From contig NZ_SELP01000002.1 of assembly GCF_004145845.1 (NCBI RefSeq), positions 248,001 through 312,000 on the forward strand: a stretch of 64,000 bases of DNA. Direction: 5' to 3'. A model generated the notes under the pieces. It was not told the DNA's origin. It did no database searches and was given only the letters and a program-made list of their open reading frames with translations. A program made the position numbers and the translations under genes. Below are positions 16,776 through 26,600 of this stretch, piece after piece (positions within the stretch are counted from its first letter, which is position 1; each line of letters opens with the position of its first letter). Origin of the DNA: Loktanella sp. IMCC34160. Lineage in GTDB: Bacteria > Pseudomonadota > Alphaproteobacteria > Rhodobacterales > Rhodobacteraceae.

Positions 16776-16786
16776 AGGGACAGGAT

Positions 16787-17332
16787 ATGGAACTGGAACA
16801 CAAGTTTTGCGCCCTGGGCCAGGAGGTGCAGGTCACTGATGGTCATTTGATCGAAGGTTACGCCTCTTTCTTTGGCAAAACCGATCAGGGCGGCGATGTG
16901 GTGCAGCCGGGGGCCTATGCGGCGTCGCTGGCGCGGCTGGGCGCGAAGGGCGGAAAGGTGCGGATGCTGTGGCAGCACGACCCGACCCAGCCCATCGGTA
17001 TCTGGGACGAGGTGCGGGAAGACGGCAAGGGCCTTTGGGTCAAGGGCCGGATCCTGACCGACGTGGCCAAGGGGCGCGAAGCGGCGGCCCTTGTGGCGGC
17101 GGGGGCCATTGACGGTCTGTCGATCGGCTATCGCACCATCCGGGCCACGAAGAATGACAAGGGTCAGCGGCTCTTGTCCGAGCTGGAGCTGTGGGAGGTG
17201 TCTTTGGTCACGTTCCCCATGCTTCCCGATGCGCGGGTCGGCGCCAAGGGGGACACCCCGGATGCGGCGATCCTGCGTGAGATGGCAGCGGCATTTCGCG
17301 ATGCCCGCAGCCTGCTGGCCCCGGACGACTGA
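16787..17332 (+). CDS. GTA g4: HK97-family prohead protease
   Basis: 181 residues. Serine protease that matures the capsid by removing the N-terminal scaffold domain of g5. Conserved blocks: IEGYASFFGKTDQGGDVVQP, MLWQHDPTQPIGIWDEV (catalytic His region), and AIDGLSIGYRT (catalytic Ser). ATG 16787 with AAGGGACAGGAT was preferred to the upstream TTG at 16772. Confidence 0.93.
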   Translation: MELEHKFCALGQEVQVTDGHLIEGYASFFGKTDQGGDVVQPGAYAASLARLGAKGGKVRMLWQHDPTQPIGIWDEVREDGKGLWVKGRILTDVAKGREAAALVAAGAIDGLSIGYRTIRATKNDKGQRLLSELELWEVSLVTFPMLPDARVGAKGDTPDAAILREMAAAFRDARSLLAPDD

Positions 17333-17367
17333 CCGAGCCGGCGTTTCACATCAAGAAGGACTGATTG

Positions 17368-18549
17368 ATGAGCAAACCCGAGACCAAGGCTCGGGCCGGG
17401 GAGCTTTCGTCTCCGGCTGAGGAGCTGAAGTCGGCGATCGCCGATTTCGTCACCGAATTCAAAGACTTTTCCAACGGCATTGATGCCAAGCTTCAGAAAC
17501 AGGAAGAACGTATGAACAAGCTGGATCGCAAATCCCTGATGGCCGCGCGGCCTGTCCTTGCCTCGGGCGCCGAGGTTGAAGCCCCCCACCAGAAGGCCTT
17601 TGCCGCCTATCTGCGGTCGGGCGACGATGACGCGCTGCGCGGGCTGACCCTTGAAGGTAAGGCGATGTCCACCGCCGTGGCCGCTGATGGCGGCTATCTG
17701 GTGGATCCGCAGACCGCGGAGACCATCAAATCAACCCTGTCCTCCACTGCGTCGATCCGGGCGATTGCCAATGTCGTCAACGTCGATGCCACGTCGTTCG
17801 ACGTGCTGATCGACCACACCGAAATGGGTGCGGGCTGGGCGACCGAGGTCGATCCGACCACCGAAACAGGCACCCCGACCATCGACCGCATCACCATTCC
17901 GCTGCACGAGCTGTCGGCCCTGCCGAAGGCGTCGCAGCGCCTGCTGGACGACAGCGCCTTTGACATCGAGGGCTGGCTGGCCGAGCGCATCGCCAACAAG
18001 TTCGCCCGGTCCGAGGCGGCTGCCTTCATCAACGGTGACGGCATCGACAAGCCGCGCGGCTTCTTGGACTACGCACAGGTTGCCAATGGCACCTGGTCCT
18101 GGGGCAATATCGGCTATGTCACCACTGGTGTTGCGGGGGACATCACCGATGGCGATCCGATCATCGACCTTGTCTATGCGCTGGGCGCTGAATACCGCGC
18201 CGGGGCCAGCTTTGTCATGAACTCCAAGACCGCCGGCCTGATCCGCAAGCTGAAGGATGCCGATGGCCGCTTCCTGTGGTCGGACGGTCTGGCCGCGGGT
18301 GAACCGGCCCGCCTGATGGGCTATCCGGTGCTGATCGCCGAGGACATGCCCGATGTGGCCGCCGACAGCGCCTCGATCGCCTTTGGCGACTTCGGCGCGG
18401 GCTACACCGTTGCCGAACGTCCGGACCTGCGCGTGCTGCGTGACCCGTTCTCGGCCAAGCCGCATGTGCTGTTCTATGCCACCAAGCGCGTCGGTGGTGC
18501 GGTGTCCGACTTTGCCGCGATCAAGCTGCTGAAGTTCGGCATCGCCTAA
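17368..18549 (+). CDS. GTA g5: major capsid protein (HK97 fold)
   Basis: 393 residues. The N-terminal ~100 residues are a charged helical delta/scaffold domain (AEELKSAIADFVTEFKDFSN, LQKQEERMNKLDRKSLM), expected to be cut by g4 before the mature capsid. The HK97 core starts around AMSTAVAADGGYLVDPQTAE. Later blocks are STASIRAIANVVNVD, KASQRLLDDSAFDIEGWLAE, INGDGIDKPRGFL, MNSKTAGLIRKLKDADGRFL and LMGYPVLIAEDMPDV. ATG 17368 follows AAGAAGGACTGATTG. A strong hairpin follows the gene. Confidence 0.95.
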   Translation: MSKPETKARAGELSSPAEELKSAIADFVTEFKDFSNGIDAKLQKQEERMNKLDRKSLMAARPVLASGAEVEAPHQKAFAAYLRSGDDDALRGLTLEGKAMSTAVAADGGYLVDPQTAETIKSTLSSTASIRAIANVVNVDATSFDVLIDHTEMGAGWATEVDPTTETGTPTIDRITIPLHELSALPKASQRLLDDSAFDIEGWLAERIANKFARSEAAAFINGDGIDKPRGFLDYAQVANGTWSWGNIGYVTTGVAGDITDGDPIIDLVYALGAEYRAGASFVMNSKTAGLIRKLKDADGRFLWSDGLAAGEPARLMGYPVLIAEDMPDVAADSASIAFGDFGAGYTVAERPDLRVLRDPFSAKPHVLFYATKRVGGAVSDFAAIKLLKFGIA

Positions 18550-18564
18550 GGGTTGATGACCGAA

Positions 18565-18588
18565 GGGGCCGCCCGACAGGGCGGTCCC
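18565..18588 (+). other. mRNA hairpin after the capsid gene
   Basis: GGGGCCGCCC-GACA-GGGCGGTCCC: a 10-bp stem with one G-U pair and no T-tract. It sits 15 bases past the g5 stop in the 166-base gap before g6, the longest gap inside the g3-g15 block. It could protect a capsid-rich 3' end or cause partial termination. The rest of the gap holds no gene that I can see. Confidence 0.5.
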
Positions 18589-18715
18589 GCCGGGCGCGCG
18601 CCGGGGTGAAACGGCCTCGTGTTGTCCAGCTGCTCCCATCCGTCCGAGCAATACGGGGGTGCGCGGCGTGCGTCCGGTCCAATCGCCAACGTGGACCGGA
18701 GATCGGAGTAATTCC

Positions 18716-19315
18716 ATGATGTTAGTCGAAGAGACCACGGTGCCCCAGGCGGCCCTTCCCGTGGCCGTATTCAAAGAGCACCTGCACCTTGGCTCTGGCT
18801 TTGCCGATGATGGTCTGCAGGATGCGGTGTTGGAGACCTACCTGCGTGCCGCGCTGGCCGCGGTCGAGGCCCGGACCGGAAAGATCCTGATCGAGCGGGA
18901 CTTCAGCTGGACCCTGAGCGCATGGCGCGACCATGCCGAGCAGGCCCTGCAGGTGGCCCCGGTCAGCGCGATTGCCGATCTGCGGATCGCCGGGCGCGAC
19001 GGGATCGAAACGAGCGTGAGTGTTCAGGCCTACCAGTTGATCCCGGATAGCCAGCGTCCGCGCCTTGCGGCGACTGGGGGCGCGTTGCCGACGATCCCGC
19101 CGGGCGGGTCGGCCCGTGTGGTGTTCATGGCGGGCTATGGGCCCGACTGGGCCGATCTGCCCGCCGATCTGGCGCAGGCTGTGCTGATGCTGGCCGCCCA
19201 TTATTACGAATTCCGCCATGATATGCGGGGCACGGGCGGGGCGATGCCGCAGGGCGTGGCCGCCCTGATCGACCGCTACCGCACGGTCCGCCTGTTTGCG
19301 GGGGGACGCGGATGA
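18716..19315 (+). CDS. GTA g6: head-tail connector (adaptor) protein
   Basis: 199 residues. Forms the ring below the portal. Typical phiE125 gp8/HK97 gp6-like features are the N-terminal helix FKEHLHLGSGFADDGLQDAV, VLETYLRAALAAVEARTGK, and the C-terminal LAQAVLMLAAHYYEFRHDMR. ATG 18716 has CGGAG 7 bases upstream, so an earlier in-frame start at 18659 is not favoured. Overlaps g7 by 4 bases (ATGA). Confidence 0.9.
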   Translation: MMLVEETTVPQAALPVAVFKEHLHLGSGFADDGLQDAVLETYLRAALAAVEARTGKILIERDFSWTLSAWRDHAEQALQVAPVSAIADLRIAGRDGIETSVSVQAYQLIPDSQRPRLAATGGALPTIPPGGSARVVFMAGYGPDWADLPADLAQAVLMLAAHYYEFRHDMRGTGGAMPQGVAALIDRYRTVRLFAGGRG

Positions 19316-19650
19316 GACGCCCCCGGTTGAACCGAAAGCTGGTGCTGGAGGCGCCGGTGCGCGTGCCGGACGGCGCTGGCGGCTATTCCGTGACCTGGAC
19401 GGCGCTGGGCACCCTGTGGGCCGATCTTGACGCCCGCACGGGGCGGGAGGCGGCGGGCATCGCCACGCCCCTGTCCAAGGCGGCCTATCGCATCGTTTTG
19501 CGGGCCGCGCCGGTGGGATCGCCCCGCCGCCCGTTGCCGGAACAGCGGCTACGGGATGGGACGCGGGTGTTCCAGATCAATGCCGTCACCGAATGGGACG
19601 CGGATGCGCGGTTCCTTGTCTGTCACGCCCATGAGGAGGTGGTCACATGA
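19312..19650 (+). CDS. GTA g7: head closure protein
   Basis: 112 residues, beta-rich SPP1 gp16-like stopper (head-tail adaptor). RLNRKLVLEAPVRVPDGAGG then YSVTWTALGTLWADLDARTG is the family signature; it ends FQINAVTEWDADARFLVCHA. Overlaps g6 and g8 by 4 bases each. Confidence 0.9.
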   Translation: MRRPRLNRKLVLEAPVRVPDGAGGYSVTWTALGTLWADLDARTGREAAGIATPLSKAAYRIVLRAAPVGSPRRPLPEQRLRDGTRVFQINAVTEWDADARFLVCHAHEEVVT

Positions 19651-20057
19651 GCTATGGCGTTGCGGCGGCGCTTCAGGCTGCCGTCTATCAGCATCTGTCG
19701 ACCGATCCGGCTGTGACCGCGCTGGTCGGAACGGCGATCTATGACGCCCTGCCCACCGGAGCCCTTCCCGGGTTGTACGTGGCCCTTGGCCCGGAAACCG
19801 CGCGGGACCGGTCGGACAAGACCGGGGGTGGGGCAGAGCATGAATTCACCGTCACCGTTGTGACCGACAGCGCGGGCTTTGCCAGTGCCAAGGATGTGGC
19901 GGCTGCCATTTCCGACGCGTTGGTCGATGCCAACCTGATCCTGTCGCGCGGCGTGCTGGTGTCGCTGAACTTTTACCGGGCTGTCGCGGCCCGGGTCGAA
20001 ACGGGCGACACCCGCCAGATCAACCTGGTGTTCCGCGCCCGTGTCGACGACGTCTAG
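19647..20057 (+). CDS. GTA g8: tail terminator protein (DUF3168)
   Basis: 136 residues. Caps the tail tube where it joins the head. YGVAAALQAAVYQHLSTDP, TAIYDALPTGALPGLYVALG and EHEFTVTVVTDSAGFASAKD match the DUF3168 tail-completion family. It overlaps g7 by 4 bases and leaves 49 bases before g9. Confidence 0.9.
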   Translation: MSYGVAAALQAAVYQHLSTDPAVTALVGTAIYDALPTGALPGLYVALGPETARDRSDKTGGGAEHEFTVTVVTDSAGFASAKDVAAAISDALVDANLILSRGVLVSLNFYRAVAARVETGDTRQINLVFRARVDDV

Positions 20058-20106
20058 CCCGTTCGGGCACCCAAACTGAAACGATCAACCAAGCGGAGTG
20101 ATGGCT

Positions 20107-20523
20107 ATGGTAGCCCAGAACGGCAAGGATCTTCTTATCAAGGTCGACATGAACGGCAGTGGCACGTTCGAAACCATCGCGGGGCTGCGCGCCACGCGGT
20201 TTTCCCTCAATGCTGAAACGGTGGATGTGACCAGCATCGAAAGCACTGGTGGCTGGCGCGAGCTTTTGGGCGGGGCCGGGGTCCGGTCCGCGTCGATCTC
20301 GGGGTCGGGCGTGTTCAAGGACGCGGGCACCGACGAACGGGCGCGGCAGATCTTCTTTGATGGGGAAACCCCCGATTTCCAGGTGATCGTGCCGGACTTT
20401 GGCATCATCGAAGGCCCGTTCCAGATCAGTTCGATCGAATATGCGGGCAGCCACAATGGCGAGGCGACCTATGAGCTGTCCATCGCCTCGGCCGGGGCGC
20501 TGAGCTTTACGGCCTTTGTCTGA
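20107..20523 (+). CDS. GTA g9: major tail tube protein (TP901-1 family)
   Basis: 138 residues. Stacks as hexamers to form the tail tube. MVAQNGKDLLIKVDMNGSG and RFSLNAETVDVTSIESTGGW are diagnostic, followed by AGTDERARQIFFDGETPDFQ and the C-terminal GEATYELSIASAGALSFTA. ATG 20107 is 8 bases after AAGCGGAG and fits the family N-terminus better than ATG 20101. The stop overlaps the g10 start (TGATG). Confidence 0.93.
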   Translation: MVAQNGKDLLIKVDMNGSGTFETIAGLRATRFSLNAETVDVTSIESTGGWRELLGGAGVRSASISGSGVFKDAGTDERARQIFFDGETPDFQVIVPDFGIIEGPFQISSIEYAGSHNGEATYELSIASAGALSFTAFV

Positions 20524-20840
20524 TGGCCAATCCGCACGCGGGCGAGGTGGCGCTGGTCATTGATGGCCAGCCCCACAGCCTGAAGCTGACCCTTGGCGCA
20601 CTGGCCGAACTGGAGGTGCAGATGGGCGAGGATACCATCGTCGATCTGGTCCGCCGGTTCGAGGGCGGCGCCTGTTCCAGCCGCGATGTCATGGCGCTGA
20701 TCGTGGCGGGCCTGCGGGGCGGAGGATGGCGCGGCACGGCTGCCGATCTCCTGTCGGCCGAGATCGCGGGCGGCCCGGTGGGCGCGGCGCAGGCGGCGGC
20801 GGAACTTCTGGCCCGCGCCTTCCTGCCGCCGGGATCATGA
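20523..20840 (+). CDS. GTA g10: tail assembly chaperone-like protein
   Basis: 105 residues. MANPHAGEVALVIDGQPHSL and LTLGALAELEVQMGEDTIVD are typical of the GTA gene-transfer-agent family (DUF3356-like). By position between tail tube and tape measure it should be a tail assembly chaperone. Overlaps g10.1 by 4 bases (ATGA), a re-initiation arrangement rather than the programmed frameshift used by many phages. Confidence 0.85.
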   Translation: MANPHAGEVALVIDGQPHSLKLTLGALAELEVQMGEDTIVDLVRRFEGGACSSRDVMALIVAGLRGGGWRGTAADLLSAEIAGGPVGAAQAAAELLARAFLPPGS

Positions 20841-21052
20841 GCGGTGGTCTGGACTGGCCGGGATTGATCCGGGCAGGCCTGTGCGGGCTGCGGTTGCGCC
20901 CGGCAGAGTTCTGGGCGCTGACCCCGGCCGAACTGATGCTGATGCTGGGTCTTGATGACGGCGGGCGGGCCCCGATGGTTCGGGACCGGCTGGACGATCT
21001 GATCCGGGCCTTCCCGGATGATGTGAAAGGAAGCGACAATGAACGAGATTGA
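20837..21052 (+). CDS. GTA g10.1: small tail assembly protein
   Basis: 71 residues: LRLRPAEFWALTPAELMLML then DRLDDLIRAFPDD. Matches the short rcc01693-type protein (phage tail assembly chaperone family) between g10 and g11 in RcGTA. Its 3' end overlaps the g11 start by 14 bases. Confidence 0.85.
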   Translation: MSGGLDWPGLIRAGLCGLRLRPAEFWALTPAELMLMLGLDDGGRAPMVRDRLDDLIRAFPDDVKGSDNERD

Positions 21053-21698
21053 CCGGCTGGACGATCTGGAGGCCGAGGTGAGCGCGCTGGAGCGCACCCT
21101 GGGCGATGCCAGCGCCATGACCCGCGCCTTCGATGCCCAACTGCGCGATGTGCAGGTCAGCATGGGCGCCGCCGTCCGCGATCTTGGCACTCTGGAACGC
21201 GGGTTTTCAGGCGGGTTGCGCAAGGCGTTCGACGGGCTTGTCTTCGACGGGTTGCGGCTGTCGGATGCGCTGGGCGTGCTGGCCAATTCTATGATCCAGA
21301 CCGTCTATAACGCGGCCCTGCGTCCGGTGACCGACCATTTCGGCGGGATGCTGGCCAATGGGCTGAATTCGATCGTGTCGGGGATGATGCCCTATGCCGA
21401 TGGCGGGGCGTTCTCTCAGGGCCGGGTGATGCCCTTTGCCAAGGGCGGTGTGGTGGCGCAGGCCACGGCCTTTCCGATGCGGGGCGCGACCGGGCTGATG
21501 GGCGAAGCGGGGCCAGAGGCGATCATGCCGCTGACCCGCGGTGCCGATGGCCGGCTTGGCGTGCAGGCGCAGGGCGGGGCCAATGTCACCGTCAATATGA
21601 ACATCACGACCCCAGACGTTCAGGGGTTTCAGCGCAGCCGGTCCCAGATCGCCGCCCAGATGGCGCGCGCATTGGGGCAGGGCAGCCGCAACAGGTAG
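21039..21698 (+). CDS. GTA g11: tape measure protein
   Basis: 219 residues, N-terminal coiled coil (LDDLEAEVSALERTLGDASA), a hydrophobic middle (LSDALGVLANSMIQTVYNAA) and a Gly-rich region (GGAFSQGRVMPFAKGGVV) followed by GLMGEAGPEAIMPLTRG, the shared motif of short tape measures. The short length fits the short GTA tail. AAAGGAAGCGACA precedes the ATG. Confidence 0.92.
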   Translation: MNEIDRLDDLEAEVSALERTLGDASAMTRAFDAQLRDVQVSMGAAVRDLGTLERGFSGGLRKAFDGLVFDGLRLSDALGVLANSMIQTVYNAALRPVTDHFGGMLANGLNSIVSGMMPYADGGAFSQGRVMPFAKGGVVAQATAFPMRGATGLMGEAGPEAIMPLTRGADGRLGVQAQGGANVTVNMNITTPDVQGFQRSRSQIAAQMARALGQGSRNR

Positions 21699-21710
21699 GG
21701 GAGCAAACAG

Positions 21711-22343
21711 ATGGCCTTTCACGAGATCCGGTTTCCGACCTCGCTCAGCTTTGGTTCGACGGGCGGCCCCGAGCGGCGCACCGAGGTGGTGACCCTTGCC
21801 AACGGGCATGAGGAACGCAATACGCCTTGGGAGCATTCGCGCCGCCGCTACGACGCGGGCATGGGCCTGCGGTCGATGGACGATGTGGAAACCCTTATTG
21901 CCTTCTTCGAGGCCCGCAGCGGCCGGTTGCACGGGTTCCGCTGGAAGGATTGGGCCGACTACAAGTCCTGTCGCCCCTCGCAGGAGACTGACAGCGCGGA
22001 CCAGTTGATCGGCGAAGGCGATCAGGTCACGACCGCGTTTCAACTGGTGAAGACCTACGAGTCGGGCGTGCACACCTATGTCCGTCCGATCCGCAAGCCG
22101 GTGGCCGGGTCGGTTCGGGTCGAGCTGAGCGGCGTGCCGCAGTTGGAGGGGACCGACTACACGTTGGATGTGACGACGGGCGTTGTCACTTTCAGCCATC
22201 CGCCGGACGAGCGGGCGCAGGTCTTCGCGGGGTTCGAATTTGACGTGCCGGTGCGGTTCGACACGGACATGATCCGCACCTCGCTTGCGTCGTTTCAGGC
22301 GGGTGAAGTGCCCGATGTGCCCGTGCTGGAGATCCGCACATGA
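21711..22343 (+). CDS. GTA g12: distal tail protein (DUF2460)
   Basis: 210 residues. FHEIRFPTSLSFGSTGGPER and FFEARSGRLHGFRWKDWADY are the DUF2460 signature. It joins the tail tube to the baseplate hub. GGGGAGCAAACAG is its ribosome site. Overlaps g13 by 4 bases. Confidence 0.92.
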   Translation: MAFHEIRFPTSLSFGSTGGPERRTEVVTLANGHEERNTPWEHSRRRYDAGMGLRSMDDVETLIAFFEARSGRLHGFRWKDWADYKSCRPSQETDSADQLIGEGDQVTTAFQLVKTYESGVHTYVRPIRKPVAGSVRVELSGVPQLEGTDYTLDVTTGVVTFSHPPDERAQVFAGFEFDVPVRFDTDMIRTSLASFQAGEVPDVPVLEIRT

Positions 22344-23218
22344 CCGCGTTGATGGACACGCTGGCCACCGGGGCCACGTCCCTGTGCCGCTGCTGGGCGC
22401 TGACCCGCCGCGACGGGGTCACGATGGGGTTTACCGACCACGACCAACCGCTGGTCTTTGACGGGATCACCTTTCGCGCCGATACCGGCATGACCGCCCG
22501 CGCGCTGGAAACCTCGACCGGGTTGTCAGTAAACAATACCGAGGCGATGGGCGTGCTGTCGGATGCGGCGATCCGCGAGGCGGATATCGACGCGGGCCGC
22601 TATGACGGGGCCGAGGTTCGGTCCTGGCTGGTCAATTGGCGTGACGTGACCGAACGGGCACTGCGGTTTCGTGGCACCATCGGGGAAATCCGGCGCGGGG
22701 CGGGGGCGTTTGACGCGGAACTGCGCGGGCTGACCGAGGCGCTGAACCAACCTCAGGGCCGCATCTACCAGCGACCGTGTTCCGCGGTTCTGGGGGACGC
22801 GGCCTGCCGGGTCGATCTGGATGCGCCCGGCCTGTCGGCTGACCTGCCCGCCGAAGAGGTGGAGGACGGTCGGCTGTTTCGCTTCGTGGGACTGACCGGG
22901 TTTTCCGACGGTTGGTTCGAAAAGGGGCAGCTTCGGGTTCTGTCGGGCGGGGCGGGTGGTCTGAACGGGGTGATCAAGGCCGACCGGATCCTCCCCGATG
23001 GCCGCCGCGAAATCGAGCTTTGGCAAGAGCTTCGCGCCGAGGTGCTGGCGGGTGATCCGCTTCGGATCGAGGCGGGTTGCGACAAGCAGTTCACAACCTG
23101 CCAGTTGAAATTCGCCAATGCACTGAATTTCCGGGGGTTCCCCGACATTCCCGGCGATGACTGGCTGGTTTCGGTGCCAACCCAGAGCGGCCAGAACGAC
23201 GGGGGCAGCTACCGGTGA
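22340..23218 (+). CDS. GTA g13: baseplate hub protein (DUF2163)
   Basis: 292 residues. CRCWALTRRDGVTMGFTDHD and ISFRADTG-like blocks mark DUF2163. The C-terminal half has four conserved Cys: RPCSAV, DAACRV, AGCDKQ and TTCQLKF. In RcGTA the equivalent hub protein is reported to hold an iron-sulfur cluster, and these four Cys are the natural ligands. Ends NFRGFPDIPGDDWLV. Overlaps g14 by 4 bases (GTGA). Confidence 0.92.
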   Translation: MTALMDTLATGATSLCRCWALTRRDGVTMGFTDHDQPLVFDGITFRADTGMTARALETSTGLSVNNTEAMGVLSDAAIREADIDAGRYDGAEVRSWLVNWRDVTERALRFRGTIGEIRRGAGAFDAELRGLTEALNQPQGRIYQRPCSAVLGDAACRVDLDAPGLSADLPAEEVEDGRLFRFVGLTGFSDGWFEKGQLRVLSGGAGGLNGVIKADRILPDGRREIELWQELRAEVLAGDPLRIEAGCDKQFTTCQLKFANALNFRGFPDIPGDDWLVSVPTQSGQNDGGSYR

Positions 23219-23655
23219 GCGGGCCAGAGGTGGTTGCAGAGGCGCGTCGCTGGATCGGCACGCCCTACCGCCATCAGGCGGCGACCCGTGGCGCGGGTTG
23301 CGATTGTCTTGGCCTGATCCGGGGTGTCTGGGCGGCCCTTCTGGGTGATCTGCCCGAACGGGTTCCGGCCTACAGCTCCGATTGGGCCGAACCGCAACGG
23401 CAAGAGGTGCTGTTGCAAGCGGCGCTGCGCCATCTGGTGCCCCGCCCGCTGACCGAGGCGGAGCCGGGCGACGTGCTGCTGTTTCGGATGCGGGCGGGGG
23501 CGGTGGCCAAGCATCTGGCGTTTCAAGGGGAGGTCGGAGCGCATCCGACTTTCATTCATTCCTATTCCGGGCATGGGGTCGTGGAAAATCCGCTGACCCG
23601 GCCCTGGGCGCGCCGCATCGTGGCGCGGTTTCATTTTCCTGAAAGGGGCGCGTGA
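23215..23655 (+). CDS. GTA g14: NlpC/P60-type cell wall peptidase
   Basis: 146 residues with GTG start. Catalytic Cys in RGAGCDCLGLIRGVW and a catalytic His probably in the GAVAKHLAFQG region, as in the phage NlpC/P60 family (TIGR02219-like). Expected to sit at the tail tip and cut periplasmic peptidoglycan during DNA delivery. The stop overlaps g15 (TGATG). Confidence 0.92.
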   Translation: MSGPEVVAEARRWIGTPYRHQAATRGAGCDCLGLIRGVWAALLGDLPERVPAYSSDWAEPQRQEVLLQAALRHLVPRPLTEAEPGDVLLFRMRAGAVAKHLAFQGEVGAHPTFIHSYSGHGVVENPLTRPWARRIVARFHFPERGA

Positions 23656-26600
23656 TGGCGACGATTGTTCTTTCTGCGGCGGGGATGGCCCTTGGCGGTT
23701 CGCTGGGCGGCTCGGTGCTTGGGTTGTCGACGGCGGTGATTGGCCGGGCGGTCGGCGCAACCCTTGGCCGGGTGATCGACAACCGCCTGATGGGGGCCGG
23801 GTCGGAGCCGGTGGAAACCGGAAGGATCGACCGGTTCCGACTGATGGGGGCTTCGGACGGGGCGCCGGTGGCGCAGGTCTATGGCCGGATGCGGGTTGGC
23901 GGGCAGGTGATCTGGGCGACCCGGTTTCTGGAGGATCGCACGACATCGGGCGGGGGCAAGGGCAGCCCGCGCCCCACCACGATCAGCTATTCCTACACCA
24001 TCAGCCTTGCCGTGGCCCTGTGCGAGGGCGAGATCACCCATGTGGGCCGCATCTGGGCCGACGGGCAGGAAATCTCGCCCGATGACCTGAACATGCGCGT
24101 CTATACCGGGGCCGAGGACCAACTGCCGGACCCGAAGATGGAGGCGGTGGAGGGTGCGGGCAATGTGCCGGCCTATCGCGGCATCGCCTATGTGGTGTTC
24201 GAGGATCTGGACCTGTCCCGCTTTGGTAACCGCGTCCCGCAGTTTTCCTTCGAGGTATCCCGTCCGTCGCAGCCCGATGCGGCGCCGGAGGTGACCGACA
24301 TTGCCCGCTTGGTGCCCGGCGTGGCACTGGTTCCCGGCACCGGGGAATACGCATTGGCGACCGAGCCGGTCTATGCCCGCGCTGGCGTTGGAGAAACCGC
24401 GCCGATCAACGTGAATTCGGCCAGCGGCCAACCTGATTTCGTCGCCTCGATGGACGCGCTGGAGGGCGAATTGCCGGCCTGCGGGTCGGTTAGCATGGTG
24501 GTCAGCTGGTTTGGCGATGATCTGTGCTGTGGGGACTGTGCCATCGCGCCCAAGGTCGAACAGGCGGCAAGTGACCCGGTGGAAATGCCCTGGGTCGTGT
24601 CGGGGATCACGCGGGCCTCGGCGGGGCTTGTGCCGCGCGACGGCGACGACCGGCCGGTTTATGGCGGCACCCCAGCGGATGCGTCGGTTATGCAGGCCAT
24701 CGGCGATCTGACCGCGCGCGGCAAATCTGTCGTGTTTTATCCGTTCCTGCTGATGGGCCAGATGCAGGGCAACACATTGCCTGATCCGTGGTCCGGTGCT
24801 GTTGGCCAGCCGCATTTGCCGTGGCGGGGGCGGATTACCACCTCGCTCGCGCCCGGCGTGGCGGGCAGCCCGGACCAAACCGCAGCGGCCGAAGCAGAGG
24901 TCGCGGCCTTTTTCGGCACGGCGGCGCCCGGCGATTTCACCGTGACCGGCACTTCGGTCAGCTATACCGGACCGGCCGAGGCGTCATATCGCCGGTTCAT
25001 CCTGCACTATGCGCACCTATGTGCCGCGGCAGGCGGGGTCGATGCCTTTTGCATCGGGTCCGAAATGCGCAGCCTGACCCAGATCCGGGGGGCGGGCGGC
25101 AGTTTTCCGGCGGTGGCGGCCCTGCGGCAACTGGCGGCGGATGTGCGCGCGATCCTTGGGCCGGGGGTCAAGATCGGCTATGCGGCCGATTGGTCGGAAT
25201 ACCACGGCTATCAACCGGCGGGCACGGGCGACAAGCTGTTTCACCTTGATCCGCTTTGGGCTGATCCGGAGATCGATTTCATCGGCATCGACAACTACAT
25301 GCCGCTGTCGGACTGGCGCGACGGACAGGACCACGCCGACGCGGGGTGGGAGTCGATCTACAACCTCGACTATCTGCGGGCCAATGTCGAAGGCGGCGAG
25401 CTTTACGATTGGTTTTACCATTCCGAGGAGGCCCGTGCGGCGCAGATACGTACCCCGATCGTCGATGCCGACGGAGAACCCTGGGTCTGGCGGACCAAGG
25501 ACATTCGGGGCTGGTGGGAAAACCATCACCACGACCGGGTTGGCGGGGTGCGCGCGGCCTTGCCGACCGATTGGGTGCCCGGATCAAAGCCGATCTGGTT
25601 CACGGAAATCGGCTGTGCTGCCGTGGAGAAGGGCACGAACCAGCCCAACAAATTCCTTGACCCCAAGTCGTCGGAATCCACCTTGCCGCGCCATTCGAAC
25701 GGCCAGCGAGATGAGTTGATCCAGAACCAGTATCTTCGGGCGCTGATCGGACACTACACCGACCCGGCCAACAACCCCACCCATGCGGGGACCGGGGTGC
25801 AGATGATCGACATGGGGCGGACACATGTCTGGGCATGGGACGCGCGGCCCTATCCGGCATTTCCGGGCAATGCTGCGCTGTGGTCGGACGGCGAAAACTG
25901 GTCGCGGGGGCATTGGATCAGTGGGCGGACGTCGATCCGGACGCTGGCCGGCGTAGTGGATGAAATCTGCGCCCGCTCTGGGGTGACCGGGGCGGATGTG
26001 TCGCGCCTGCATGGGATCGTGCGGGGCTATGCGGTGACGGATGTGGATACCGCCCGCGCGGCGCTGCAACCCCTGATGTTGGCCCATGGGTTCGACGTGA
26101 TCGAACGCGATGGCGTTTTGTCGTTCGTTTCCCGCGGGTTGGAAGACCCGGTTGAGGTGGATGCCGGGAAGGCCGTTCTGGTTGACCCCGACCAGCCAAC
26201 GGTCGACCGAAGCCGCGCGCCTGCCGCCGAACTGGCGGGGCGGGTGCGCCTTCTGCACGTCGATCCCGACAGTGATTACGCCGCGCGCGCGACCGAGGCG
26301 ATCTTCCCGGACGAGGCGACATTCGCCGTCTCGCAATCCGAATTGCCGATGGCGTTGATCGGGTCCGAGGCGCGGGCCATCACCGAACGCTGGCTGTCCG
26401 AAGCGCGGGTGGCGCGGGACCGGGTGCAGCTGGCCCTGCCGCCGTCGCGGTCTGACATCGGGGCAGGTGACGTGATCCGGTTGGACGGAGCCGACTACCG
26501 GGTGGACCGGGCCGAAATCTCGGAACATAAGATGCTGGATGCCGTGCGGATCGAACCGGCGCTGTATGACCGGCGGTTGTCGGGGGCGGACAGCTTTGGT

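Noticed and set aside
16772-16786. TTG start for the prohead protease
   Set aside because: ATG 16787 has AAGGGACAGGAT at good distance and gives the usual N-terminus; the TTG has no ribosome site.
20523-21052. Programmed frameshift between GTA g10 and g10.1
   Set aside because: The genes overlap by ATGA with a proper start codon, which explains both proteins by re-initiation; no clear slippery heptamer was seen near the g10 end.
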